Position numbers and translations under genes: made by a program. A stretch of 34,957 nt of DNA from Pseudobdellovibrionaceae bacterium (GTDB lineage Bacteria > Bdellovibrionota > Bdellovibrionia > Bdellovibrionales > Bdellovibrionaceae), in NCBI GenBank assembly GCA_019637875.1, contig JAHBUW010000024.1:1-34957 (forward strand), in the 5' to 3' direction. Position 1 is the stretch's first letter, and each line of letters opens with the position of its first letter. Below are positions 5,801-14,130 of this stretch, in pieces. The notes below the pieces were generated by a model. That model saw only the letters and a list, made by a program, of their open reading frames with translations, had not been told where the DNA came from and searched no databases.

Positions 5801-8539
5801 GTGCGAAAACTGAAACTCGAGTCGATGCTCTGGAGTTGGGGAATCCTGTTGGCCACGCTGTGCGGCGTTTCCGCGCCGGCGCGCGCGGCGCTTTCCCCGG
5901 ATCTTAAAAACCTTCCCGCTCTCGCGAAGCTTTACGCCACCGGCCCCTCGCCGAGGGCCCATTGGTTTTCCGAAAAACAGATCCAGCTTCACTACGCGAG
6001 CTTCCGCCCCAGCCAAGATCTGCGCTTCGAGCTGATCTCGGACGCGCCGCTGATGAGTCTGGAGCTCCCGCTGCTTTCGCATCGCGGGGATCTGTGGAAT
6101 CTTTCGGCCGAGGCGCTGCCGGGCACGCTGACGGAGTGGGCGAAACGCCCCCTGTGGGTGCGGATCTTGGACGCCGCCGGGCGCGAGCAATTCCGCACGT
6201 CCGTGCGTCTGACGGGACTTCTCGATCAGCACTTCTTCGATCCGAAACGCCCCGTGGGCCTGCGCTGGCTGAACACCTCGCAGTTCGAGCTGCGGCTGTG
6301 GGCGCCGACCGCGAGCCTTGTGGAACTCCTCGTCTACGACACGGCGACCGGTCCCGCGACGCAAACCCTCGCCATGAACGTGGAACCTCAAGGCTACTGG
6401 AGCTTTCACGGCTACCGCGAGTTCGATCGCAAGTATTATGTTTTCCGGGTCACGCGTTTCAATCCGCGTACCAGTCGCGTGGAAACCGTCGACTCGGCGG
6501 ATCCCGCCTCCTTGAACGTGAGCGCCGAAGCGCTGCGCTCGCAGTTCGTGAATCTGAACGATCCCGACCTGATGCCGATCGGCTGGGCGCAGCTGCAAAA
6601 GCCGCGACTGGATAAGGTCACGGACGCGACCGTTTACGAGATGCATTTGCGCGACCACACAAGCGACGACCCCGGCATCCCCGAAGCCGAGCGCGGCACC
6701 TACGTGGGCCTGGTGAATCCAAAATCGCGCGCGTTTCAACATCTGCGCGACCTTGCCTCCGCGGGACTGACGCACGTGCATTTTCTGCCGCTGATGGACT
6801 TCGCGGGCGTTCCCGAACACGTCGCCAAGCGCGCCCGCCCCCGCATCCCTTCGGGTGAGACGCCCGCCTCGCCCACGCCGCAAGAACGACTGGGCGAAGT
6901 GCGCGAGATCGACGCCTACAACTGGGGTTACAATCCGGTTTTGTGGATGGTGCCGGAAGGAAGCTACTCGCGACACCCCGACGGTCCCGACCGCATTCGT
7001 GAACTCCGCGAGATGATCCAGGGACTCAACCGCGCGGGCCTGCGCGTGGTTCTGGACGTCGTCTACAACCACACCTATTCGGCGTACGAAGAAGAGCACT
7101 CGATCTTCGACCGCGTGGTGCCTTACTACTATCACCGCTACAACGAACGCGGTGAACTCATGTCCAGCTCGTGCTGTGCGGACGTCGCCACCGAAAACCG
7201 CATGGTCGAAAAGCTCATGATCGAAAGTTTGATCGGCCTGGCCAAGGACTACAAAGTCGACGGCTTCCGCTTCGACCTGATGAATCTGCACCCGACGCTG
7301 CAAGTGCCCCGCATCCGCGAGGCGCTCGACGCCATGACGCTGCAGAACTCCGGCGTCGAGGGCTCGAAACTTCTGGTTTACGGCGAGGCGTGGCCCTTCG
7401 GCTCCCTCGAAGAGGTCGTGCCGGGTTCGGCCTTCAACCAGCTGCGCAGTCACGGCCTGGGCGTCGGCGTTTTCAACGACCGGATGCGCGACGCCCTTCG
7501 CGGCGGGACGACGAGCCCTTCGGAAAAATCCGATCCGGGTTTCGCCACGGGGCTTTTCTGGGATCCCAATCACGAGCCCGCGAACCGCAATACGCCCACC
7601 GATCCCGAAGGCCAGCGGCGCAAGCTCCTGCACTTGCAGGACGTGGTGAAGATCGGCCTCGGCGGAAATCTGCGCGATCTGGTGATCCGCGATCAACACA
7701 ACAACGCGGTTCGCGCGGGCGACTACTTCTTCCGCGGCGCGCCCGTGGGTTACGCGGCCGAGCCGACCGAAACGATCAGCTACGTCTCGGCCCACGACGG
7801 CTACGGGCTGTGGGACACGGTGCAGGCGAAGATGCCGTTTCAAGCCTGGGGCCGGCGCCCCGCGACCGCGAACGTTGACGAACGCGTGCGCGTCGCGCGC
7901 CTGATGCTGGGAACCGTACTGCTCAGTCAGGGCATCCCCTTCTTCGAAGGCGGCTCGGAGCTTCTGCGTTCGAAATCCGGCGACGCCGACAGTTACGATT
8001 CGGGCGATCACTTCAACCAGATCGACTGGAGTGGCGCCTCGAACAACTGGGGCGTGGGACTTCCGCCCGCGTGGAAAAACGTCAACGACTGGAACTTCTG
8101 GCGGCCGCGCCTGCTCGACGCCTCTTTGCGCGTGGGTGCCAATGAAATCCAGGGGACGAACGAATACTTCAAGGCGCTTTTGCGTCTGCGCCGGGATTCG
8201 CCGCTTCTTCGCCTTTCTTCGGCGAACGAGATCCGTCGTCTGCTCAGCTTCCCCGCGAATGAACTTTCCGGCAGCGATACCGCAGGTTTGATCGGCATGC
8301 TGATCGAGGACGCCGAGCCCGCCGTCGATCCGACGCGGAAATCACTCCTCGTCTTGATCAACGCCGGCACGCAGTCCCTCGACTTTCAGAACGCGCGCCT
8401 GAAGAATCGCGCGTGGAATTTTCCCGCCGTCTTCGGCCCCGCCGTCGATCGCGATCTCGTGAAGGCCCGTTGGGAGGCCGCGAGCGGACTCTTTTCGGTC
8501 CCCGCGCGCAGCATTCTCGTGCTGGAGGAGAAACGATGA
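5801..8539 (+). CDS. pulA: Secreted type I pullulanase / debranching enzyme (GH13, CBM48)
   Basis: 912 residues. It should hydrolyse alpha-1,6 branches of glycogen or pullulan outside the inner membrane. The N-terminus is a signal peptide ending in SAPARA near residue 29. A CBM48-like segment (LRLWAPTASLVELLVYD) starts near residue 160. The catalytic barrel begins near residue 275 (VYEMHLRDH). The pullulanase-type motif YNWGYNP is present. The four conserved GH13 regions are DVVYNH (419-424), DGFRFD with nucleophile D492, YGEAW with acid/base E529, and YVSAHDG with D666. The start is uncertain. GTG 5801 gives basic residues before the hydrophobic core, while ATG 5825 would not. Neither has a Shine-Dalgarno sequence. 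The stop overlaps the next start as ATGA. It is the first gene of a six-gene operon. Confidence 0.93.
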   Translation: MRKLKLESMLWSWGILLATLCGVSAPARAALSPDLKNLPALAKLYATGPSPRAHWFSEKQIQLHYASFRPSQDLRFELISDAPLMSLELPLLSHRGDLWNLSAEALPGTLTEWAKRPLWVRILDAAGREQFRTSVRLTGLLDQHFFDPKRPVGLRWLNTSQFELRLWAPTASLVELLVYDTATGPATQTLAMNVEPQGYWSFHGYREFDRKYYVFRVTRFNPRTSRVETVDSADPASLNVSAEALRSQFVNLNDPDLMPIGWAQLQKPRLDKVTDATVYEMHLRDHTSDDPGIPEAERGTYVGLVNPKSRAFQHLRDLASAGLTHVHFLPLMDFAGVPEHVAKRARPRIPSGETPASPTPQERLGEVREIDAYNWGYNPVLWMVPEGSYSRHPDGPDRIRELREMIQGLNRAGLRVVLDVVYNHTYSAYEEEHSIFDRVVPYYYHRYNERGELMSSSCCADVATENRMVEKLMIESLIGLAKDYKVDGFRFDLMNLHPTLQVPRIREALDAMTLQNSGVEGSKLLVYGEAWPFGSLEEVVPGSAFNQLRSHGLGVGVFNDRMRDALRGGTTSPSEKSDPGFATGLFWDPNHEPANRNTPTDPEGQRRKLLHLQDVVKIGLGGNLRDLVIRDQHNNAVRAGDYFFRGAPVGYAAEPTETISYVSAHDGYGLWDTVQAKMPFQAWGRRPATANVDERVRVARLMLGTVLLSQGIPFFEGGSELLRSKSGDADSYDSGDHFNQIDWSGASNNWGVGLPPAWKNVNDWNFWRPRLLDASLRVGANEIQGTNEYFKALLRLRRDSPLLRLSSANEIRRLLSFPANELSGSDTAGLIGMLIEDAEPAVDPTRKSLLVLINAGTQSLDFQNARLKNRAWNFPAVFGPAVDRDLVKARWEAASGLFSVPARSILVLEEKR

Positions 8540-10725
8540 AGTCCCTCTTCCTTGCGGGCTGGATGGTGTTTTGGGGCGTCTTCGCGGTCGCGGCCGACGG
8601 GGCGGACGGCGCGCCCGTGCGCGTCCGTTTGTGGCATCAATTGATTTACGCCCACCGCGAGGTGCAGGCGAAACTCATCGCGGAATTTCAAAAAGAAAAT
8701 CCCGACATCGTCATCGAGTCGATCTACCGCGAAACCGAAGCGCTTCGCTCGGGCTTTCAGTCCGCCGCGCTCGTCGGCGGCGGCCCCGAGATCGTCCAGG
8801 GTCCGTCCGATCAGGTGGGTCCGCTTTCGGTCATGGGACTCTTGGCGCCCATGGACGAGTACTTCACGCCCGAGGACCTCACCGACTTCGATTCGTCCGC
8901 CTTGATCCGCGTGCACGATCAGCTCTTGATGGTCGGCGATACGGTCGGGAACCATCTTTCGCTTCTTTATAATAAGAAACTTCTCCCGACGCCGCCCCAG
9001 ACGACCGACGAACTCTTCGCCCAGGGCCGCGCTTACAAGCAGGGCTACTTTCTTGTCTGGCATATGCAGGAGCCCTTCTTCTTCGTGCCGTGGGTGACGG
9101 GCTTCGGTTCGGACTTCGCTTCGATCGAGGGGCAGCCGAATCTGGATACGCCCGCGATGGCGCAGGCCTTCCAACTCATGAAAGATCTGAAGGCGTCGGG
9201 CTTTGTCCCGCGCGATGCCGACTACGAAACCGCGAACGCGCTCTTCAAAGACAGCAAGGTCGCCATGATCGTCAACGGCGATTGGAGCTGGGGCGACTAC
9301 AAAAAGGCCGGCATCGATTTCGGGATCGCGCGTTTGCCGCAGATCTCCTCCACCGGGCTTTGGCCAGCACCTTTGGTCGCGGCCAAAGGCTATTCGGTGA
9401 ACATCAACGTCCCCGTCGAGAAAAAAGACGCCGTTCGCCGCGTCCTGCAGTTTCTGACCTCGGCGAAAACGCAACTCGCCTTCACGAAGGAAGTTTCGAC
9501 TTTGCCGTCGCGGCTGTCGGCCCGCCAAGACCCGGTCGTGTTGAATGACGAGCTGCTGAAGGCCTCGAACACGATCATGGAAGTGGCCAAGCCGATGCCC
9601 GTCACCGCGGAGTTGCGCGCGGTTTGGGACGCCTTGCGGATTCAGTACCAGGCGGTGCTCGGCGGCTCGGTGGAGCCCGCCGTCGCGGCGAAGAACGCGC
9701 AGACCGAAGCGCTTCGCCAGATCCAGATCATGAACGAGGTCCGTCCCGCCGACGCGGGCGCGATCGTGGTGAAAGCCGTGATGGGGATTTTGGTCCTCGC
9801 GCTCCTCGTTTACCTCGCGATGAAGACGCCGGGATTTCTGCGCGATCTGCGCGGACCGAACCGGCTCGCGTACGCGTTTTTGCTGCCGGCGCTTCTTTGC
9901 GTGGGGCTCGTCGTCGTCTTCCCGTTTTTCTACAATATCGCCATCTCGTTTTCGAATCTGTCGCTCCGGACCTTCACGAGCTGGGAGATCATCGGCTTTC
10001 AGAACTACTTCGAAGTGCTGGTCGATCCCGTCTTCTATTCGGTTTTCTTGAAAACACTGATCTGGACGTTTTTGAATCTGCTCTTCCACGTTTCGCTCGG
10101 GGTGATCCTGGCGCTCCTCATCGATCAAACCCTCCCCGCGAAGCCGCTGTGGCGGACGCTTCTCATCATCCCGTGGGCGGTGCCCCAGTACATCACGGCG
10201 CTGACCTGGCGCGGGATGTTCAATCAGGAGTTCGGCGCAATCAATCAGGTGCTCGCGAAGTTTTTCGAGATGTCGCCGATCGAGTGGCTGTCCAAGCCGC
10301 TCGAGATGTTCGCGGCGTGCCTGATCACGAACATCTGGCTGGGCTTTCCGTTCATGATGATGGTCGCCCTCGGCGGACTGCAGGCAATCCCGCGCGAACT
10401 TTACGAGGCCGCGCGCGTCGACGGCGCGAACGCGTGGCAACGTTTCTGGCGGATCACCTGGCCGCTCCTGCAACCCGTGATGATTCCGGCGACCGTTCTG
10501 GGCGCGATCTGGACCTTCAACAACCTGAACGTCGTGTGGCTCGTCTCGAACGGCGGTGAACCCGCGGGGCAGACGCATATTCTGGTGTCCTACGTTTATA
10601 AATCGGCCTTCGATCTGTACCGCTACTCCTCGTCGGCGGCGCTTTCGATGATCATCTTTTTGATTCTGCTCGTGGCGACGGTCTTCTATTTGAAGGTCTC
10701 GGATAAAAAGATCGGGGTGGGGTGA
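8536..10725 (+). CDS. Fused maltodextrin-binding protein and MalF-type permease
   Basis: 729 residues. GGAGGAG precedes the ATG, which overlaps the pulA stop by 4 bp. Residues 1-20 form a signal peptide (ending VFAVAA). Residues about 27-395 are a family 1 extracellular solute-binding domain (VRLWHQL at the start, LIAEFQKENPDIVIE, VAMIVNGDWSW, AKGYSVNINV). A membrane segment at about 410-432 follows. A complete MalF-like permease occupies about 440-729, with the EAA loop EAARVDGANAWQRFWRITWP starting at residue 624 and ending in about six membrane spans. The binding protein is thus tethered to the permease instead of being free in the periplasm. No separate malE gene is present. With MalG and MalK it should form a type I maltodextrin importer. 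Sugar specificity is inferred from the neighbours. Confidence 0.9.
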   Translation: MKSLFLAGWMVFWGVFAVAADGADGAPVRVRLWHQLIYAHREVQAKLIAEFQKENPDIVIESIYRETEALRSGFQSAALVGGGPEIVQGPSDQVGPLSVMGLLAPMDEYFTPEDLTDFDSSALIRVHDQLLMVGDTVGNHLSLLYNKKLLPTPPQTTDELFAQGRAYKQGYFLVWHMQEPFFFVPWVTGFGSDFASIEGQPNLDTPAMAQAFQLMKDLKASGFVPRDADYETANALFKDSKVAMIVNGDWSWGDYKKAGIDFGIARLPQISSTGLWPAPLVAAKGYSVNINVPVEKKDAVRRVLQFLTSAKTQLAFTKEVSTLPSRLSARQDPVVLNDELLKASNTIMEVAKPMPVTAELRAVWDALRIQYQAVLGGSVEPAVAAKNAQTEALRQIQIMNEVRPADAGAIVVKAVMGILVLALLVYLAMKTPGFLRDLRGPNRLAYAFLLPALLCVGLVVVFPFFYNIAISFSNLSLRTFTSWEIIGFQNYFEVLVDPVFYSVFLKTLIWTFLNLLFHVSLGVILALLIDQTLPAKPLWRTLLIIPWAVPQYITALTWRGMFNQEFGAINQVLAKFFEMSPIEWLSKPLEMFAACLITNIWLGFPFMMMVALGGLQAIPRELYEAARVDGANAWQRFWRITWPLLQPVMIPATVLGAIWTFNNLNVVWLVSNGGEPAGQTHILVSYVYKSAFDLYRYSSSAALSMIIFLILLVATVFYLKVSDKKIGVG

Positions 10726-11540
10726 TGAAGAAGTCGGCGAGCCTTCTTTTGGTCATGATCTTTTCGGCCTTCGCGGCCTTCCCCGTCTGGTACGTGATCG
10801 CGGTTTCGCTCCGTAAGGATAACGCCTTCCAGGCGGTGTCCTGGACGCTATGGGGACCGAATACGTCGCTTGCGAACTACCGGCTTCTGTTTACCGATAC
10901 GCTCTTCCCGGTGTGGCTCTGGAACTCGGCGTTCGTCAGCTTCGTGGTGACGCTCTTCGGACTGTCGCTCGCCGCGACCTCGGCTTACGCGCTATCGCGC
11001 TTTCCGATCAAGGGGCGCAAGACCTTCCTAACGATGCTGCTCGCGACGCAGATGTTTCCGGCGACGATGCTCCTGCTTCCGTTCTACATCGTGCTCGCGC
11101 GCTTGGGCCTCGCGAACGATTTCTGGGGACTTCTGATCGTCTATTCGTCGAGCGCGCTGCCGTTCTGCATCTGGCAGATGAAGTCGTGGTTCGACGGTCT
11201 GCCGCGCGAGCTGGAAGAGGCCGCGCGGGTCGACGGTTGCACGCGGCTGCAGACGTTTTTCAAGGTCGTGCTCCCCGTCTCGGGGCCGGCGCTCGCGATC
11301 ACCGCGCTCTTTCAGTTCACGACGGCGTGGACCGAGTACGCGATCGCGGCCGTCATCCTGCAGGATCCCGAATACTATACTTTGCCGGTGGGACTGAAGA
11401 GCTTCCAGGCGAACCTCGCGACCGAGTGGGGACTTTACGCCGCGGCGGCGGTCCTCGTTTCGATTCCGGTCGTGATTTTGTTCACCCTTCTCTCTCGCGC
11501 CCTGATCTCGGGCCTCACTCTGGGCAGTGTGAAAGGATAA
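10725..11540 (+). CDS. malG: MalG-type ABC transporter permease
   Basis: 271 residues with six predicted membrane segments. The ATG at 10725 overlaps the malEF stop by one base (TGATG), and a G-rich GGGGTGG lies just upstream. A GTG one codon earlier is also possible. The cytoplasmic EAA loop LEEAARVDGCTRLQTFFKVV (EAA at residues 165-167) is the contact site for the ATPase. The protein has the MalG ending, with a short tail after the last span (ISGLTLGSVKG). It pairs with the MalF half of the upstream fusion. It is directly followed by the ATPase gene after one base. Confidence 0.92.
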   Translation: MKKSASLLLVMIFSAFAAFPVWYVIAVSLRKDNAFQAVSWTLWGPNTSLANYRLLFTDTLFPVWLWNSAFVSFVVTLFGLSLAATSAYALSRFPIKGRKTFLTMLLATQMFPATMLLLPFYIVLARLGLANDFWGLLIVYSSSALPFCIWQMKSWFDGLPRELEEAARVDGCTRLQTFFKVVLPVSGPALAITALFQFTTAWTEYAIAAVILQDPEYYTLPVGLKSFQANLATEWGLYAAAAVLVSIPVVILFTLLSRALISGLTLGSVKG

Positions 11541-11541
11541 G

Positions 11542-12555
11542 ATGTCATCCGTTGAGCTGAAGAACGTCTCGAAAAGTTTTGGCGAAACCGAGGTCTTGAA
11601 AAACATCTCGCTGAAGGTGGAATCCGGCGAGTTTCTGGTGCTCGTCGGCCCGTCAGGTTGCGGGAAGTCGACGCTTTTGCGGCTGATCGCGGGGCTTGAG
11701 ACCGCGACTTCGGGCGAAATCTGGATCGACGGCAAGAACGTGTCGCAGCTCGATCCCCGGGACCGCAATCTCGCGATGGTGTTTCAAAGCTACGCGCTGT
11801 ATCCGCACTTGAGCGTGCGCGAGAATCTGGCTTTCGGGCTCGCGCTGCAAGGGGTTTCGAAAGAGGAACAGAATCGCCGCGTGCAGGAGGTCGCCGACAC
11901 CTTGCAGATCGGACCACTCCTCGACCGTCGCCCGCGCGCGCTTTCGGGCGGGCAACGTCAGCGCGTGGCCCTGGGGCGCGCTTTGGTTCGCCGCACGAAG
12001 CTGATCTTGTTCGACGAACCTTTGTCGAATCTGGACGCCGCCTTGCGCGCGCAGATGCGTTTTGAAATCAAAAAACTTCACCAGCTGACCGGCGCGACGA
12101 TGGTGTACGTGACGCACGATCAGGTCGAGGCGACGACGCTCGGTGACCGGATCGCGGTGCTGAACAAGGGCGTGGTCGCGCAGATCGGCTCGGCGCACTC
12201 GATTTACGAAAAGCCCGAGTCGCGTTTCGTGGCGTCCTTCATCGGGACGCCCGAGATGAACTTTCTGCCGGGCGAGCTCGTCGGGCAAAACGGCAAGGTC
12301 GTCGGCGTCCGGCCCGAGGACTTCGTGGTCAACGGCCGCGAATCTTCGGGGACCCCGGAGTTCGACGCCACCTTTGAACTTGAAGAGTACCTGGGCTCGC
12401 AATCACTCGTGCACACGAAGGTGGGCGACATGGGCGTGCGTTTCCTGACGCCGGAGTCGCTCGGCAAAAAACCGGGCGCCTCGATCAAACTGGGAACGAA
12501 GCCGGGCCGCCTGCACGTCTTCGATCCGAAGTCGGAAGCGCGGATCAACAGTTAA
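11542..12555 (+). CDS. malK: MalK/UgpC-type ABC transporter ATPase
   Basis: 337 residues. AAGGATAAG overlapping the malG stop serves as ribosome site. All ATPase motifs are intact: Walker A GPSGCGKST (36-44), Q-loop in MVFQSYALYPH, signature LSGGQRQR from residue 134, Walker B LILFDEP (154-160) and H-loop His192 in VTHD. A C-terminal TOBE-type regulatory domain follows from about residue 240 (FIGTPEMNFLPG, VVGVRPEDF). It is somewhat shorter than E. coli MalK (371 residues), so the inhibitory surface may differ. It powers the MalEF/MalG importer. The family's ATPases are sometimes shared by several sugar importers. Confidence 0.93.
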   Translation: MSSVELKNVSKSFGETEVLKNISLKVESGEFLVLVGPSGCGKSTLLRLIAGLETATSGEIWIDGKNVSQLDPRDRNLAMVFQSYALYPHLSVRENLAFGLALQGVSKEEQNRRVQEVADTLQIGPLLDRRPRALSGGQRQRVALGRALVRRTKLILFDEPLSNLDAALRAQMRFEIKKLHQLTGATMVYVTHDQVEATTLGDRIAVLNKGVVAQIGSAHSIYEKPESRFVASFIGTPEMNFLPGELVGQNGKVVGVRPEDFVVNGRESSGTPEFDATFELEEYLGSQSLVHTKVGDMGVRFLTPESLGKKPGASIKLGTKPGRLHVFDPKSEARINS

Positions 12556-12579
12556 TCCGATTCGGGAGGGGGACATCCG

Positions 12580-14130
12580 ATGACGGCCGAATATTCACAT
12601 GACTGGATCCGACGTTGGTGGCGCAAGCTGCGGCCGCAGCCGTTCGCGCCCGCTTTGCTGTGCGCGCTTCTCTTCGCGGGAGAGGTCTTCGCCGGGCCCG
12701 CGCGGTTTGACGTACCGGAATTTTTGAAACGCCCCGTGACCACGCCCGGAATCGGTTCCCAGCCGCGTCCGAGCGGCGGGATCCGCACCGTCATGATCCA
12801 GATGTTCGAGTGGCCGTGGAAGGACCTCGCGCGCGAGTGCGAACAGGTTTTAGGACCCATGGAGATCGCGGCGGTACAGGTGTCGCCTCCGCAAGAGCAT
12901 TTGATGCTGGGTCAGAACTCGTGGTGGGAACGCTATCAGCCCGTCAGCTACAAGTTGGTCTCGCGCGGCGGAACGGAAGCCGAGTTCCGCGACATGGTGA
13001 AGCGCTGCCAGGCCGTGGGCGTCGACGTTTACGTGGACGTCATCTTGAATCACATGGCGGGCATCCGCGAGGGGCGCGGTTTCGCGGGCACCCTGTACAC
13101 GAAGTACAACCACCGGGGTCTCTTCATACCCGGGGACTTCAACGACTGCGGCCTTTACGGCGACAACCAGATCCGCAATTATAAAGACCGTTTCGAGCTT
13201 CAGTACTGCGAGCTTCTGGGTCTCGCCGATCTGAAAACGTCGAGTCCCTCGGTGCGCCGGACGTTGACCACGTACCTGGACGGGCTCGTCGACATGGGCG
13301 TCGCGGGCTTCCGCCTGGACGCCGCGAAACACATGCCGGCCGATGATCTGCGCGCGATCGTGGCGGCGGTGAAAAAGCCCGTCTATTACGTCTCGGAAAC
13401 CCTGATCGGTCCGGGCGACCCCGTCGGCATCTCGGAGTACACGCCGTTCAGCGACGTGAACGTTTTCCCCTACGCTTACGATCTGGCGCGCGTGCTGCGC
13501 GGCGGGTATCTCGCGAGCTGGTTGAACTTCCAACGTATCTATCCCGCGAGCGATCTGTCGGTCGTGTTCGTCGAGAATCACGATACGCAGCGCGAGCAGC
13601 CGCTGCAGTCGCTCTCGCGCACGAATGAACCCGAATATTTCAAGCTCGCCGAAGTCTTCATGCTGACGTGGCCCTTCGGTTATCCGCAGCTCTTCTCGGG
13701 TTACCGGTTCGTCTCTTACGACGAGGGACCGCCCATCGACGGCAAGGGGTACACGACCTCGCCCCTGGGCGCGGCGGGCGACTGCCTGGCGCCGTGGCAG
13801 TGCGAGCACCGGGCGACGCACGTGCGGAACTTGGTGCGCTTCCGTAACCGGACGGCCGGTGTGTTCACAGCGACGAAGACGTGGTCGGCGGGCGGCGAGA
13901 TCTTCGCGTTCAGCCGCGGGCATCTGGGTTTCACGGTGATCAACGGGCGCGCGACGGAGCTTGCGGGCGCGGCGATCCCGACCGACTTGCCCGACGGCGA
14001 CTACTGCGATCAGGTGACGGCGTCCGGGACCCACTGCGCGCGCCGCTACTCGGTGCGGGGTGGCCATTTCCGGGGCGACGTCCCCGCGCGCACCGCGATC
14101 GTTCTTCTGAATGAGGAGTCCTCGAAATGA
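12580..14130 (+). CDS. Secreted animal-type alpha-amylase (GH13)
   Basis: 516 residues, start supported by GGGAGGGGG. The N-terminus is a long signal peptide with basic RRWWRKLR and cleavage after EVFA (residue 38). The sequence follows animal pancreatic-type amylases closely: MFEWPWKDLARECE, VQVSPPQEH, SWWERYQPVSYKL, DVILNHM, GVAGFRLDAAKHM, FVENHDTQR. Catalytic residues are D247, E273 and D335. Of the three chloride ligands of that group, Arg245 and Asn333 are present. The third position, in GYPQLFSGY, is Gln370 instead of Arg or Lys. The enzyme should cut alpha-1,4 bonds in the periplasm or outside. It ends in an ATGA overlap with the kinase gene. Confidence 0.92.
   Translation: MTAEYSHDWIRRWWRKLRPQPFAPALLCALLFAGEVFAGPARFDVPEFLKRPVTTPGIGSQPRPSGGIRTVMIQMFEWPWKDLARECEQVLGPMEIAAVQVSPPQEHLMLGQNSWWERYQPVSYKLVSRGGTEAEFRDMVKRCQAVGVDVYVDVILNHMAGIREGRGFAGTLYTKYNHRGLFIPGDFNDCGLYGDNQIRNYKDRFELQYCELLGLADLKTSSPSVRRTLTTYLDGLVDMGVAGFRLDAAKHMPADDLRAIVAAVKKPVYYVSETLIGPGDPVGISEYTPFSDVNVFPYAYDLARVLRGGYLASWLNFQRIYPASDLSVVFVENHDTQREQPLQSLSRTNEPEYFKLAEVFMLTWPFGYPQLFSGYRFVSYDEGPPIDGKGYTTSPLGAAGDCLAPWQCEHRATHVRNLVRFRNRTAGVFTATKTWSAGGEIFAFSRGHLGFTVINGRATELAGAAIPTDLPDGDYCDQVTASGTHCARRYSVRGGHFRGDVPARTAIVLLNEESSK

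Noticed and set aside
5705-10578. Minus-strand open frames of 768 and 730 codons opposite the pullulanase and malEF genes
   Set aside because: The plus strand has complete GH13 and ABC transporter motifs with coupled starts. The minus-strand products show no domain and have the His/Arg/Gln-rich composition of antisense shadows in GC-rich DNA.
12585-12660. Twin-arginine signal on the alpha-amylase
   Set aside because: RRWWRK has two arginines but not the SRRxFLK consensus, so a normal Sec signal peptide explains the N-terminus.
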